From contig OU744721.1 in assembly GCA_916613615.1 (NCBI GenBank), positions 78,497,060 to 78,561,059 of the forward strand: 64,000 bases of DNA, written 5' to 3'. How positions within the stretch are numbered: the stretch's first letter is position 1; each line of letters starts with the position of its first letter. The notes below the pieces were generated by a model. That model ran no database searches and had not been told where the DNA came from. It saw only the letters and a program-made list of their open reading frames with translations. The translations under genes were made by a program, and so were the position numbers. Shown here piece by piece: positions 21,606 to 40,014 of the stretch. This DNA comes from Steromphala cineraria. Its lineage: Eukaryota; Mollusca; Gastropoda; Trochida; Trochidae.

Positions 21606-22722
21606 CATAATCCTAATGAACCCATCTGAATTAAGAAAAGAAGTAACAAAAGTCGGGCAATATATGTAAGCATGTAAAAATATTGTTTAAAGAGTCATAC
21701 ATGCGACATATCCAGAGACACAAAAGACAAACTATTATTACACTTAGTGCATACATGTTTCATAGCACTACCAGAGCAGTTGCCAATATAGATAATTTAC
21801 TAATTACTTAATATAAGAGAGAGAAGAATTACATTGGCTAAAATGATTAATTAAACATTTTAGTATATCTAATATGTGCCGGTCTTTCCAGAACGGCATG
21901 AATTGTTTATCGTTTCTAGTAGGGTCAAAAGATAACTTGAAATAAAAAATAACTTACGTTAAAAAAAACCCCAAAAACAACTAAAATACATTTTTAAAAG
22001 CTGTCACTTGTCGTCTTTCTATTATGAAACTTCAACCAGGTGGTGAAATTTAATATTTCGTTTCATTTTTTTTCACAAAAAAAACAAGAGAATATGAATG
22101 TGATTTTTTATTTTATCACGTTATTTTGTTTTGTAGGCACCACAAACACACAGTACAACTGTAATATGCATGTTCTTCATAATTAACATAGTTGTCAAGT
22201 CGATCAGATATTTACAGTTCTTGTTATAAAAATATAACGAATTGTTTGAAAAGCGTCCGCGCATTGGATGTTGGGACTTTTCTTAACCAATGGAAAACCA
22301 CTCGATGTGGGCAATCTAAATGAATTTTTTAATTATGTCGTACAGTATTAACAAATAAAGAACTGTCGATCTAAGTTTATCTAGATTGTGATCTGGGATA
22401 TATCTGTCATCAAAAAGTTAAAACCAAGAAAAGACAGAGAGTCAAGGCCTATATTCGCCCCTAACATCGTCATGTTTTCGGATTTACATTATCATCATGA
22501 TTATTTCATACAACGCCACATTTAATCATAGCAATTATAAACTGGTACCATGGATCAAGCCCGAATCATCACCCAATCAAACGCTGAAGGACGCTGACCA
22601 GTAACAAGACAACACTATCCCTTGATAACAACTGTGAAATTGATTGACCCTCAACAGAACCGTACTCAACGTGCGGAGGAACTGAACATGCGCGAGACGT
22701 GAGCAATTACCTACCATTTGTG
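21606..22722. other. Stretch without recognised feature
   Basis: Mostly AT-rich. It becomes GC-richer after about 22550, towards the predicted promoter. Confidence 0.4.
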
Positions 22723-22731
22723 CTATATATT
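22723..22731 (+). promoter_or_regulatory. Candidate TATA box of the GPCR gene
   Basis: CTATATATT in a locally GC-rich stretch, about 80 bp before the predicted start ATG at 22803. A transcript start about 30 bp downstream would leave a 5' UTR near 50 nt. This is inference from spacing and the downstream exon. Confidence 0.4.
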
Positions 22732-22802
22732 CGAAGCTCCACACACCGCGTGTAGCGCGCCAGCTCGCTCCATAACCATTCTTCTTGCCCTCCAGCAGCG
22801 AC

Positions 22803-22835
22803 ATGACGATTCCACCAGTTCTTTGTGCAGCTATG
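22803..22835 (+). CDS. Predicted first coding exon of the GPCR
   Basis: ATG followed by 11 codons (MTIPPVLCAAM) up to a consensus donor ATG/GTAAGT at 22836. An in-frame TAA at 22773 makes this the first possible start. The exon leaves phase 0. The sequence before the GAT codon at 27623 is a good acceptor (cgtccctctacccatgcag) also in phase 0, so the two join without frame conflict. Supports a 362-residue receptor. Confidence 0.45.
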
Positions 22836-23159
22836 GTAAGTTTATTATTTCAATTGTATATATTGACGATCAATAATTTGATTTCCTAACATAATTGTTT
22901 TATTTGTTGTTGGGTATGAAGGTTCGATTTATCAAAATCCTTTTATCCGGTTTAAATGTTGACATATAGTTTTGATACATGATCTTATTTGAATGAAATT
23001 GTTAATGAAAATCAATATATAGTTTAGTTCCTCTGAGTTAATTATATTTAACAAGTCTTATGTTCAACACAATATTAATATATCCCCTTGCTAAATCTAA
23101 AACGATATTGAGATATCCTATATTATATTTCGTACACGCATGGTATGTATTTATGGTGG

Positions 23160-23475
23160 CCCGATTTGACCACTTTTAGGGTAGTTCAGCAACCATGGGC
23201 GGAGCTCGTTGGTGGGTGGTAACCCGCCAAACGCTCAATAATCTTTTGAAGGGTTAATTCCATGTCGCCCAATGAGACAAGTTTGACAGACTTGTGCTGT
23301 CACCCATCGTAAGTGACATAGTCCGAAGCGTGCCTCTGTCCATCCAGCAGTATAATTGGGTACCTGGCATGATGAGATAGTAATCTGAATTTGAATCTCG
23401 AGCACCTTATTGGCGATCAGTTGTAAACTCCTGAGGGAATGTTCTGTATTCGTTGAAAATGCCACAAAGCGATTT
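23160..23475. repeat. Possible SINE-like interspersed repeat
   Basis: GC-richer block with 'gtgcctctgtccatccagca' and 'attgggtacctggcatgatg', phrases I associate with short retroposons in mollusc genomes. Ends and target duplication could not be set. Confidence 0.35.
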
Positions 23476-24085
23476 GGGCATGCAATCGCATGGGTAAACT
23501 TACTATTAAAAAATATACTAATATATCTTATTTGACAACTATTAAGGTTCTGATTGTTTAATATATTGAAACATGATCAGTAAGCTGTTTGATAGAAAAC
23601 GGTATAGGAATCTCTACCGAAACGTCGCTACTGTCCAATAAAGAAGTTGTTCATCAATAGAATTACTCTTGTCATCCTTATGATCAGATAGTCACCATTG
23701 TCAACTAAAGTAAGAGTATTGTTAAACCGCAAATCCTGGAGGAGAAATTTTCTTTTATATGAATGAATCCAAAATATGCCATATGAGTTACATAATGTTA
23801 TTTTTAGGGCCTAATCAAAGAAATCTGAAGCTGATTATAGTTATAGACACCGTATTGGGGAAATTTTAAATGTTTTGAAATACAAATCAGATTAATTTCA
23901 ACATAATATCAAGATGTACTGCTAAAAGAGTAGATTATAAACCAACTTTCTTTCAAACATAAAGCATACGTATTTTTCTTCCAAATGGTTGCTGTGCGCT
24001 GTTTAAGAATATCGATCTTATCTTATCGATAACATGACCTATTGATAAGTCAAAACAGTTTAAAAAGGTTACTTATTATCCGAAG

Positions 24086-24338
24086 ACACCTTTAGCACGT
24101 TTGTCGAAAATTAAATATTTTGACATTGTCACTGATAATTGTACGTTAATGCTATTTTTTTAATATTTTGACATCTTTAATACATTTAGTCTAAGAAAGG
24201 TAATTGCATGGCTGAACTTAACATGGTATATTTGATTTATTGCTGCAATATTTAATTAAAAAAACATTGTTTTTCAAGTGGAATTATTTAATTTAATATT
24301 CCTGAAATAACCTTATATACTGCTACTGCCCCTTTAAT
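24086..24338 (+). mobile_element. MITE family A, copy 3 (diverged, deleted)
   Basis: Starts acacctttagcacgtttgtc and ends actgctactgcccctttaa. The internal part is shortened to about 250 bp. Confidence 0.6.
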
Positions 24339-27300
24339 AATGTTACGCATCAGAATAAAAATTTCCTCTTGGATGTTCATCATATCATATTTACTAGGGT
24401 TGGTATCTAAGGTCTGCTAGAGCAATGGATATTTCGTTGCTGTCTTTATTTAAATTCTTGTCTTCTTAAAGATATGTGGCAACCTTTTCCTGTTTCTTGC
24501 ATTTTCACACTATTTCTCTAAAATTCAATGAGGTTTTCCCTTGTGATAATACACTTCCCTGTCTCGGGTACATGTATGACTGTCTGTCTTTGTTTTTATT
24601 ACACCTTTTACCAAATATTGACGGGAGAGTGATGAAAGTAATTAACTAATAGTGACATGAAATCTAATTCATTTAGATGAGGAGGAGATGTCGCCCCTTG
24701 TAGCAATTTTAAGACTTGTATGATCGTATTAGCTGTTTGAATAAACCGAAACTTGTATACTCAGTAGTCCAGTTTACCATTGTATAAACTGAACAGATGT
24801 CATATTTTTTTGTAACGTTTTGAAACGTTTTGTTCTATGATAGCGTGCAAATTAAGAGGTGAATCATCTCAAGACTCCCCTCACATCTAATATTGGTGCT
24901 ACGTACATGCAGACATAATTGACTTAAAACAAGGTTCTCTTCTAAATTGAAACGGAGCATCAACTTGCACAAGCAATAGATAGAACTATTAACAGTTACG
25001 CCAGTAGGAACTGCACCCTACCTATCCAAACATTTGCAGTATAGCATATAAATATAATAAATAATAATAAAATGAATTGAATAGGGGATCACATTGATTG
25101 ATTAAAAAGCTGCAGCCTGCAAGGCAAATACACAAGCAGTGTACACATAGCAAAACAAAACATCTCCGGGGTGCGATTCCAATCGACATCAACAAATGTT
25201 ATAAAAGGTAAAGGTCATATTAAATTCTTTGATATTGGAAATCTAGGAGATGTGATGATCTTAAAGGACAAATAGCAAAAAGAAAAAAATATGCGTATGG
25301 ACAAGCAACTTATCTATGAAAGCGACTTTTCGACATAATTTCTAAAGTTGTCAAGCAAGCGATAACTCGTATCACTTTAGAATCTATTTTGAAACGTTTT
25401 ATTGAATTGGCTTATGCGTTAGAACGTTTTGCCCTCGAGAGGTTCCGATATAGATATGAGCGAAGCAAGTACACAAGCACTGTACACCCAATAGTTATCA
25501 TATCAGTTCTAGACTACGAGGAGTTTCACACTTACTGGCAATCATACATAATACATGATGCATATTCATGAAAAACATATTTATCAGGCAGTCACAAGAG
25601 AGTGTCACATTCTGTTTGTCAAAAAATGCCCATTATCAAACAGTAGCTCCTACCTAAATCCATTTAGGCAAAATACATAATGCTTTTTGCTGAAATCTTC
25701 TTAAATTAATAATATTTTATAGGCCAAATTCGGAAGGGGGTAATCGCCAAAACGTCAATTTCAATAGAAATCATACCGGTAGAGCCAATACACTTAACAT
25801 ATAAAACAGGAGGGTATCCTATCCCGTTTGCTAAACTCTGTACTCCATCCATTATTGAGGAGGAGAACCTGACAGCCATTGCAGCGTTCACTCATTATTG
25901 TTAAACTGGTAGCTGGTCAACACTTAGTCTAGCTTGACCAGTGTACAGTTGAGCACAACCGAGTCAACTAGTTTGTCACTGTATTGGCCTTGCGATACAG
26001 ACATACATACATACAGACAGACAGACAGACAGAAAGACAGAACAATTTTATGTTATAATTTTATATTTACCGTGAAACGGTGTTACATGAGAAAATGACT
26101 TATATACAGCAAAATTAAGATTTGATATCTGGCAAGTAACTTGAAAGATATATTAAGAATTTCTCTAGTAATTTAAACAATTTAGTTAGGAATTTCATGA
26201 GAAAATGAATTACATACAGCAAAATAAAGATTTGATATCTGCATGGCAAGTAACTTTAAAGAGATATTAAGAATTTCTGTAGTAATTGAAACACTTAAAC
26301 TTAAACTTACTTCAAATTCGTTAAGGGCTTGATATGTTTAGATCACGTTAATTTCCTTACAATAACATATTTTTGATGACAATCTGATCTAAATCGGCCT
26401 AGTTCCGAGGAAAAAATGTTTTAGATTATTAATTTATCGAGAATCGAACTTGTTATTTCTATATTTATTCTATAATATTTTACTCTCAACTAGTTACGAC
26501 CGTAGCCCCGTAGGTCGCTTGTTTTGAAGTTAACTCCGCTAACCAATTACTGGCCGTCGCCAAAAGCCTTCGGTAAAGTAGCTAGGGGCAAGTAACTCCT
26601 GTTAACGATGCTTTAATTAAACATGATCACCGCTAGCTGGGTTTCGGCTGACCTAAACTGGTAGATAACATGCGAAGGATGAAGTTGCTGTCAGACCTAT
26701 AGTGTAGAGGATTTCATATCTTTGTAGAGTTAATATTTGCAATATTGTATTACTCGAAACAAGGGTTCAATCAGACTGCTTTTGATGATCATATATTGGT
26801 GATTAAAGATTAAGATTTTGTTGTTGGAGAAGGGTGTAATATTCCAACAGATAATGAAATTCATCTCTAAAAGCATTAGCGTTATAAAGTTTACACAATC
26901 GTTCTTCTAATGGCATCGAGCGGTTTAAAGCGAACACAAACACAAAAGTCATGTTGGCACACTAATTGAGAGAACTTATTCATGATGATAGTTTGAGTAA
27001 CACAAAAAAACAGAAAACAATATAGGGGCCGACGGTTTTGTAGTTGAAATAGAATAAGGAATAACACCAAATACAACGTGACCATGCACCTGTCGTTAAT
27101 GCCCGTTATGTTGGTGAATTTAGATAGAGGATAATATATAAGTGTTCATCACATACTACACATGTGTGTTAATAAAATGGTGTTTTCTAAGCAATCAAAA
27201 TATTCAACAAGCCCGTTGAAAAGCGCGGATATAAGAAGACATTAATAGACACTTATTGACAAGAATATCTTGTCCATGACTTCGGTTATCACAACACGTT

Positions 27301-27616
27301 CTAGTTTGTCATCCAAACCCTAAAGCAAAAATATTCAATTGACAACCAACAACGTTTACTAAAGTATAGCAAGAGTAGATCATCACTCAGCTCCAGGTTA
27401 AATCATATGCTGGGCTCCATTTTGTTATAATACATGAATTGTTTAAAAATATTGTCAATATTGAAAAATACTTCTGAGATTTAATCTGCTGGGCTCCATT
27501 TTGTCATAGTACATGAATTGTTTATTTTGTTATAATACATGAATTGTTTAAAAATAATGTCAGTATTTAAAATAAATACTGAGACCTAATGTTAGTCTAA
27601 ACACGTCCCTCTACCC

Positions 27617-32216
<4,600 letters not shown>

Positions 32217-32240
<24 letters not shown>

Positions 32241-32765
32241 TCATGGTGAAGACAAGACCATCTCTAAGTAATTAAGGTGAAGACCATCTTTAAGTAGTCA
32301 AGGTGAAGAATATCTCTTAGTAGTCAAGGTGAAGACAAGACCATCTTTAAGTAGTCAAGTGAAGACCATCTCTTAGTAGTCAAGGTGAAGACCTTCTTTA
32401 AGTGGTCAAGGTGAAGAATATCTAAAGTTGTCAAAGAAAAGACGATCTATAAGAAGTCGAAGATAAGACCATGTCTAAGTAGGGAAGGTGAAGACCATTT
32501 GTGAGTACTCAAGGTGAAGACCATATTTAGACAGTCAAGGTTATAAGATCATATTTAAGTAGCGAAAGAGAAGTAGTAGTCAAAATGAAGACTATCTCTC
32601 AGTAGTCAAAGTGAAGTCTATTTTTGAGTAGTCAAGGTAAAGACCATATCTTAGTAGTCAAGGTGAAGTCTACCTCTAAGAAACTAATGTAAAGACCATG
32701 TTTAAGTAGATAAGATGAAGACCATCTATTGTTTGTCAAGCTGAAGACAACCTCTAAGTAGTGAC
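32217..32765 (+). repeat. Degenerate minisatellite starting inside the GPCR coding end
   Basis: About twenty imperfect units of 'aaggtgaagaccatctctaa gtagtc' (24-29 bp). The first unit is the coding sequence for KVKTISK and its stop. Later units show insertions and substitutions. It would form most of the 3' UTR if transcribed. Confidence 0.8.
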
Positions 32766-33338
32766 CGTGCTTTTTAATGGCTAGTCAGCACACACGGATT
32801 GTAGATGATGAAATGAATTCAGCTGATTCAACTGTCAAACCTGTCAAGCGACTTTCAAGCGTTCGTCCATTTTTATTCATCTCGTTTCGCAATCTGTTTT
32901 GACCTGATTTAGGAACATTTCAATGTCGCCATTATTTTTTGTGTATGATTCTGTTCTAAGGGGAAACTTTACAAACAACGCCCGTTTGTAAAAATAATTC
33001 CGCTGGTAAATCCAAATTCAGTGCTGTGTTTTATCATTGAAGCTACAAGAAGTTAATTGCTTAATGAAAGAGCAACTTGAGATCCTTAAGCTATATTTGG
33101 GTATAGAAAAGAGCATGGAGCTTTCCTTTAAAGAACACCCCTGCCCTTGGGTGATTGATTCTATGTAAATGATTATTGAAACCATTTTTTTAATGATAGG
33201 ATACTGGAGCATATTCTATTATCTACGTCCCGATCTTGGGTTCAAGGTGAATCTTCGATATTCTATATTAATTAAACTAACCGATCTGTTGCTAATACCT
33301 CAACGTATAGTCTCATCTAACGAATCAATTTGGACTAT
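32766..33338. other. Stretch without recognised feature
   Basis: No gene, repeat or RNA seen. Confidence 0.4.
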
Positions 33339-33690
33339 TACGATGCATAATTACAAAACGTAGATGCGAGTATAATGAGACACGTGATTAAGCTCTGCTT
33401 AACCCCCGCATGTCGTCTTCTATTTGGTGTCAATTTCAATAACGTTCAACAGAGACGTTATAACGACACTAATTAACTTAAGCTGATGATATGTCCATCA
33501 GACCGTTTTTGTCGGTATACATTAGTGGCCATGTAACTTTCACGATGCGTAATTACAAAACGTAGATGCTGGTATAATGAGACAGCCTGCATGTCGTCTT
33601 CTAGTGGGTGTCAATTAATTAACTTAAGCTGATGATATGTCCATCATACCGTTTTTGTCCGTATACATTAGTGGCCATCTAACATTCAGT
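33339..33690. repeat. Imperfect 200-bp direct duplication
   Basis: Blocks 'attacaaaacgtagatg', 'tataatgagaca', 'catgtcgtcttcta', 'aacttaagctgatgatatgt' and 'gtatacattagtggccat' occur twice in the same order, offset by about 203 bp. The second copy has a deletion. Confidence 0.65.
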
Positions 33691-33706
33691 TAAGTTAAAC
33701 GGTTAA

Positions 33707-33945
33707 CACTACGAGAGCTATGAACTATGAAAATCCCTGCTTCACACTACGAAAGCTATGAACTATGAAAATCCCTGCTTCACACTACGAAAGCTATGAA
33801 CTATGAAAATCCCTGCTTCACACTACGAAAGCTATGAACTATGAAAATCCTTGCTTCACACTATACGAAAACTATGAACTATGAAAATCCTTGCTTCACA
33901 CTACGAAAGCTATAAACTATGAAAATCCTTGCTTCACACTACCTA
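33707..33945. repeat. 38-bp minisatellite, six units
   Basis: Unit cactacgaaagctatgaact atgaaaatccctgcttca, spacing 38 bp (33718, 33756). Drift increases towards the right. Confidence 0.8.
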
Positions 33946-35939
33946 AAGAGAAAATGCTGTTGAAGATGTTGGTACCAATAATTTGACACCCTTGATGGTA
34001 ACCGTTTGTGTTAATAACAAGATATATAACTGTTTGATAATCGAGGTCACTCTGAAAATCAGTTTTAACTAATAACGCTTGATCAAAGTAGGATTTTAAG
34101 AAAACGCTTAACTCCTTTATAAAAATGTTGACTAAATTTCTTTCAACGATTTTGTATAAACCCTTAAATTGATTGAATGATTCTAAGTAAATGATTATTG
34201 AAACCATATTTTTAAATACTTGAATATGAAATTGAAACCATGAATTGAGTAGTTTTATAAAACTAGGGAATTGGCTCAATATATTAAAAAGTGTTATTGA
34301 TATCCTTTGATCTTTTACACCAACTATAATTGACATCCCCTTGAGACAAACGTGACATACAAATACAAAATGTTTACAAACTAGCAGATTAAGTCAATAT
34401 ATGCGAGATTAAATCGACTTGTTTACGAGCTGACAAATTACTTGCCATGGGGTCTATGTTAATCCCTCGAAAGACAATTCTATTGCCCTCATATCGGCCG
34501 TCCTACAATGTACAAAAAACAATGTAGAAAAATTATTCACATATTCTCGGAATCTATACAAGCAAATGAACTATTTGCATCAACCGAAATATATAAAGTT
34601 TATTGATTTAACAAACTTGAATATTATTTTTATTTGATTGAATTTTGCACAAAAAAATCGAATATATCTTATATTATATGACTTTCAAAACTAAAAATCG
34701 AAAAATATATTTACCATCTTCATTCTACAATCAAAGAAAAAGTAATACACTTGAAATTACGTGTTTTATGTATTTTTATCATGCGTTTTTGCGAGAGCAG
34801 TGGGGATGCATAATTAGTATTGTCATCTTAAATGTTTTAGGCAAACATGATTTATGTCAGTGGACAAGGGCAGTCCGCCATGCTCTTTAAAGATTCTCCT
34901 CTTCTCCAATCTCATTAAAATGGTATCATAATTTCTTCACTACGTTACGCGGAGTATAGCCTAGCGTACTGTAGCAAATCAATATTTTAATAAGATCGCC
35001 TCTGCTCGTACTATGGACAGGAGTCTGGAGGCGCCTTGCAAATTTAACTTCTCATTTTTGTAATGTTTTAACCGAGTTCAAAGATGAATTCCATTCCCGG
35101 TCCTTTATCAATGTTCTAGAGCATTTTATTCTAATGCTTAGATTGATGAACTGGGGAGGGGGGGGACTTTGCCCTTACGACCTTACGAAATGATTTAATT
35201 TTAATAAATTGCTTAGAAAGGTTGAACTCTCTCGATACGACAGGTAAGAATAACCCCAAAACACACTTCCTTTACATCGAAATAAATCTTGAATCTGCCG
35301 TTGAGGCAGGATGTCTTCAGAACCACTGTATGGTTTGTTCAACCTAAAATAATCAGAGATTGATGGGTTTCAGCACTGATGGCCTCGTTTCCTTGTTTCT
35401 CTTTTTGTGGTTTGTGGTTTGTTAATTTGGTTTTCTCGGATTCAACATCTTTCAGTCACCATTTGTTCTGAATTCTGAAGACGGCGATTGGCTGTTTAAC
35501 CGACTGGGGATTCTGTGATATATGCCAGTTCTAAAATCCTTCTCCGAGTTGGTGATAAATATTGAAGTCACAGGTGCGAAATTGTAAATGCCAAGCTTAT
35601 ATATTTGTAGCCTGACCTATTACCACATATGTGTCAGTTCCTATATAAGTATATATGTGTAAGTAGTTCAAGGATGACCCGACTCGCGATGCTCAGTGCA
35701 TGTAACCTTACCTGTACCTGCGTCATCCCGTGAAAAAATATAGTCAAAGCTGCGTCCGTGTTATAGTGTATTTCATAAAAAAGAATTTCTTCTACTTATC
35801 GGTAATGACGTTATAGTCAGTTTTAAATGAATGTATAAATATGTCAAATGATTGTTGTACCCCACTTCCGGTCTCGTTGCTATGGTTTCCTTTGTTCTAA
35901 CTATAGGTGTATTGACCGATACACCTCAGCTTTTCTAAA
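33946..35939. other. Stretch without recognised feature
   Basis: AT-rich DNA with short open frames only. The minus-strand frame at 33917-34336 is AT-driven and resembles no family. Confidence 0.4.
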
Positions 35940-35989
35940 ACATCTACTCTTTATTACACACCCATATTAAGTCAGGTGAAGAGATGTGG

Positions 35990-36116
35990 CAAAATTGTAA
36001 AGTTGTAAAATTTGGAATTTAATCTTATGAGAAATGTTTACGAACAAAGTGGGAATCGAACCCGAGGCCTTTATCTTGCGATGCAACGTCTTAATGAACT
36101 GAGTTACTGAAGATTG
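35990..36116 (-). mobile_element. tRNA-derived SINE, copy 1
   Basis: On the minus strand the head has an A-box-like TAACTCAGTTCATTAAGACG and a B-box GGGTTCGATTCCC, then a tail CACTTTGTTCGT and a body ending in 'ccaaattttacaactttac'. It matches copy 2 at 39885-40014 in head, tail and body. It is not a working tRNA because the acceptor stem cannot close. Confidence 0.55.
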
Positions 36117-36176
36117 ATACAATGTCGGTACTTTTTTTAGTGCCATGTCTAGGTTGTTATTTTTGCGATATAAGCC

Positions 36177-36287
36177 AATACCCACACTTCCCTCGGTGCA
36201 TCACTCAATACACCTCCTGTTTGAATCGTGGACCCACGATTCAAACAGGAGATGTATTGAGCGATACACCTCTGGAAATATGGGTAT
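36177..36287. repeat. Near-perfect palindrome, 54-bp arms
   Basis: Arm atacccacacttccctcggt through gtttgaatcgtgg (36177-36231) is repeated inverted at 36234-36287 (ccacgattcaaacaggagat ... tgggtat), with a 2-bp centre. A related half (aggtgtattgaccgatacac) lies at 35906. Confidence 0.7.
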
Positions 36288-38087
36288 GTCTATTACATAT
36301 CTAGTAATACCTGAATGCTACAATGCATTAGAATCTAACGAGTTAAATGGTAATACAATAACTCCAGACAAACGTATTTTTTCTAGTTGGTTACCTTGGT
36401 TGGTAGGTATCATGGCTGCTGCCCTTGTCGTTAAATGTTCATAACCAGAAGTATGATATAACTCTGACTTAATAAATTCAACCTAGATAATCAATTTCCA
36501 AAAACATTGCGTACGCCATGGGTTCCATTGATATTTTGATGTATTGTCTCTATAGACAGTGCTCCAGATTAGTTTTGGACTATTGGGTATTTACACAGTG
36601 TTTTGTTGAATTGATAAAATGTCGATTTTGATAGTGTAGTTTTGTACTCGGATAATTTCAGACAATTTGGTATTTCATATGAGATACGAGCACTTATAAT
36701 TTTACACTATAATATTTTTATGATAAAATGATAACTATGAACATGTGATAAGCAATAAATATTCTTTCTTGTAATGCCTTATTGAACAGATAAATTAATA
36801 ATGCCCTTACAGGTTGAACAATCTATGTTGGAAAACGCTCGTGTACACAAATTGTTGCGTACAATACGCAATATATTCTGAATCGTTTGAGTATCAGTAT
36901 CTGCACTCTCAGTGTTGCGTAAAATACGCAGATACGCTGCTTACAGCACCCTCGTCCTCTTGGCTGTATTCGAGATTTGCTCGAAATGATCATTGTATTC
37001 GAGATCCCAATTGTGTAATCTTATCGTTGTTGGTACTTGATATATTAACCATATTGTGCGTTACATACAGACGCTTCATGAAACATAGAGATGACATGAC
37101 GAGTCATTGATTCACCGTTATCAGTTTTATATATTTTCCCGATGTTATGCATGTTTACCATCCTTGTTTGCATATTTTTGTTGTCAATTCACAGTTTGAA
37201 AACCATTGAATTCAGAGACGGATACATTTTGGAATTTCTTTTCAAAGAGGGTGGTAGTTGGTCTGAACTAACCCCTTGGATCAGTGAAATTAATCATTGT
37301 TGCAAAAGAGACTCGGTATCAGTTGAAACTTCAAGGAATATTTTGTTATATGTTGATTTTTGTTGATATTTATTTATATATTGTCTTGATTATATGTATA
37401 CGAACAAATTATTTCTATTCAGTTGCGTTGAATGAAAGTTTTCATTTTGACAAATTTGTCTAATCAAATTTGATGTATTGACAAGGACTCCAAATATTTT
37501 CGTAATAGATATTTTTCGTTCAAAAGAATCTTTTGTAACCTGACTTTGTATTTTGAAGCAAAATCTTTAAACAATATTTACCACATGTAAACCACAATGT
37601 TGACTAAAATTTAGTTGAGTCTGGAATACATATTTTTCTCAAGTTAATATTTTTCTCAAGTTATTGATATTGTCATTTTCAGGTGAAGATGGTTGTTGTT
37701 TACAGAATATTGTTTTGTAACAGTTTAATTATCACCTTTCACCTGTCAATCAGTGACGTCATGACATTGTTATTGTAATGTCTTGAGGAAACGTCGCGCT
37801 TGTAATAGCTATTTCGCACGACGGTCATTATAATCAAACTGTTGTGTAATGTTTTGCTTTGATTTGTATTTCTGTCCCTAAGTTTGCTGATATCCTTGAA
37901 AACTGCATAAGGAGGTACATTAACCTCATGGTTGCCATGGTGATAAGCAATATGCTTTGTAAGTTTCAAGGACATATCATCCAATATAATTATAAAAAGA
38001 AAAATGTTTATCGCGCTTGTCAATAGTCTTTATCGCTCATTTTTAATCAACCTTGATGTGTCCCCTGTATTTCATTATAAAGATATA
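36288..38087. other. Stretch without confident feature
   Basis: AT-rich. 'gttgcgta(c/a)aatacgca' occurs twice at 36855-36935. A 74-codon frame at 37142 begins with a hydrophobic segment but is unsupported. Confidence 0.4.
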
Positions 38088-38447
38088 TTAGAGGGGCAGT
38101 AGCACGTTTTATGATAATTTTATATTTTCAATTTTTCAATGATTATTAAATGTTTATGTTAAATGTATTATTTTGATAGTGTCAAAAATCTCATTACACA
38201 AGCCAATCTTCCATAGTCAGAGAAGTATGAAGATTAACATAAAATCCATTGGCGGCCATTTTTTTTGAACACCTTTAATTCATTTTGTGTAAGAAAAAGG
38301 AATACCATGGCTAAATTTTACACTATACATTTGAATTATTACTGCTCCATTTAGTTTAAATGCATTGTCTTTCAATTGGAACAATCAATTTTGATTTTCC
38401 TGACATCACTTTATATTCTCCCTAAAAACGTGCTACTGCCCCTTTAA
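38088..38447 (+). mobile_element. MITE family A, copy 4
   Basis: Ends gaggggcagtagcacgtttt and aaaacgtgctactgcccctt; internal order as in copy 1. Confidence 0.8.
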
Positions 38448-39884
38448 AGGTATGTTCATATTAAATGACTTGTTCACTAAACATCATTGTTTGAAACAAT
38501 TCAGAAGTTGGTTGGATGATTTTTAAAAGAATGTTATTGATATTAACAGTTCTTTCAAACTTTTTTCAAACGCAGTGATATTTTCAGCCCCGTATTTATA
38601 GCCTATTTTTATAGCCCCATGCAAGTTTGAACAACTTCAGTGGGCTCCTTTCAATTTTAATAGTAGATAGCTGCGTTTGATATGTATTTCATTTCAAAGA
38701 CTAAAATTTAGTCTATGTTTCTTTGTTCACGCCATAAAGCATTAATATAATCAAATATATTTCATTGACAATATGTTCTCAGTATAAAAACGATCGGTGT
38801 CGGATGTTGATGTTTGTTTGTTACATTTTATTGTTGATAAATGCATACCGTCCTCGCACTTTCAACTCGACGTTGATATAACAGATGAATATGACAGATA
38901 ATTAGCTATATGAATTCTATAAGCCGTTTCTTGTATGAGTTCCGCTGTTGGTAAATAGCTTCTTGTTTTGTTTGGGAGCTTAAGTTATTTAATAATTTTA
39001 TAAATCCTTACATGTATTAAAATTATGTCAATTCATTTTACATTTGTATTGGAAAAGGGATATATTATAAACTTGGAACTTATATGTTACATGTTTATTT
39101 GTTGACATACTGATATCAATCAGAGAAAATAGATATTTGGATAAATATTTCTTTTGTTCATATCTATTGTACAATTTTGAAAATTTACTGGAATACAACT
39201 GAAATAAAATAAAACGCATTTAAACAAATACCATACAATAAGTTATGGCAAATTGTTGTAATGGTTATGAAGATGTTGTGTTTTTGTTGAAAATAAAAGC
39301 GAAAATTCCAAAGCTTGAATTTTTATGTTGTTCTGTTGAGACGAGAAATATGATTGAAAGTTGCGATGAAACAAGAATTTGAAATCCAAACCTTTTAAAC
39401 AATTTCCATAATTTTGTTTTATCAGTTCGTAAATATATTCTCAAAAATGATAGTTAATCCTTCGATAAATGTCTGCCTTGAATAATCGTCGGGACAAGTT
39501 GGCTTTGTGTGGTGTCTTATGGATAATAGTTCATCCTATCAAATTGTAAAGCAGCAATAGGCTTACTGTCTGTGATATTCAGGTTCAGTAATAGAGCCAA
39601 TCACGACGTGACATTCTTATCCATAATAACGTAAGCAAGCCAACAGAAAGGATGAGCCATTCTCTGAATATCTCGCCTAAAGCCTATTTGTATTTACACC
39701 CCTTGGGCGGTTATATCCCTTCTTTTTTTAATTGGTTTTAACTCATAACTACCTTCTCATGGGTGTTTACCCTTTACACCCTTTATTTTAGTTGAATGTT
39801 ACATACCGTGAGCTCCATCCGCGTAGGTTGGTTATCTCATAACTACCTTGGTCGGTTATAACATTGTAAACAATCGCAAACTAT
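38448..39884. other. Stretch without recognised feature
   Basis: No gene seen. A weak inverted pair lies at 39515-39640 (cttatggataatagttcatc / attcttatccataataacg). Confidence 0.4.
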
Positions 39885-40014
39885 TGGACTTGTAAAATTT
39901 GGATTTTTAATCAAATAAGAAAGTTAAGAGTTATGAACAACGAAAGTGGGATTCGAACCAGGGTCCTCTATGTTGCCGAGCAGCGCTCTTACCTGTTGAG
40001 CTACCGAGGATCCA
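39885..40014 (-). mobile_element. tRNA-derived SINE, copy 2
   Basis: The minus strand shows an A-box TAGCTCAACAGG inside a closed D-arm (GCTC...GAGC) and a B-box GGTTCGAATCC. The body 'ccaaattttacaagtcc' is shared with copy 1. Better preserved than copy 1, but the 3' acceptor strand is missing. Confidence 0.6.

Noticed and set aside
22577..22804. 75-codon minus-strand frame over the predicted GPCR start exon
   Set aside because: No recognisable domain, and the plus strand explains the region better (TATA box, start, donor).
37142..37366. 74-codon frame with signal-peptide-like start
   Set aside because: AT-rich sequence, no splice or promoter context, no family resemblance.
39946..40014. 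Possible functional tRNA gene
   Set aside because: A and B boxes are present but the acceptor stem cannot pair, and the sequence recurs with the same downstream body at 36 kb, so it is a SINE head.
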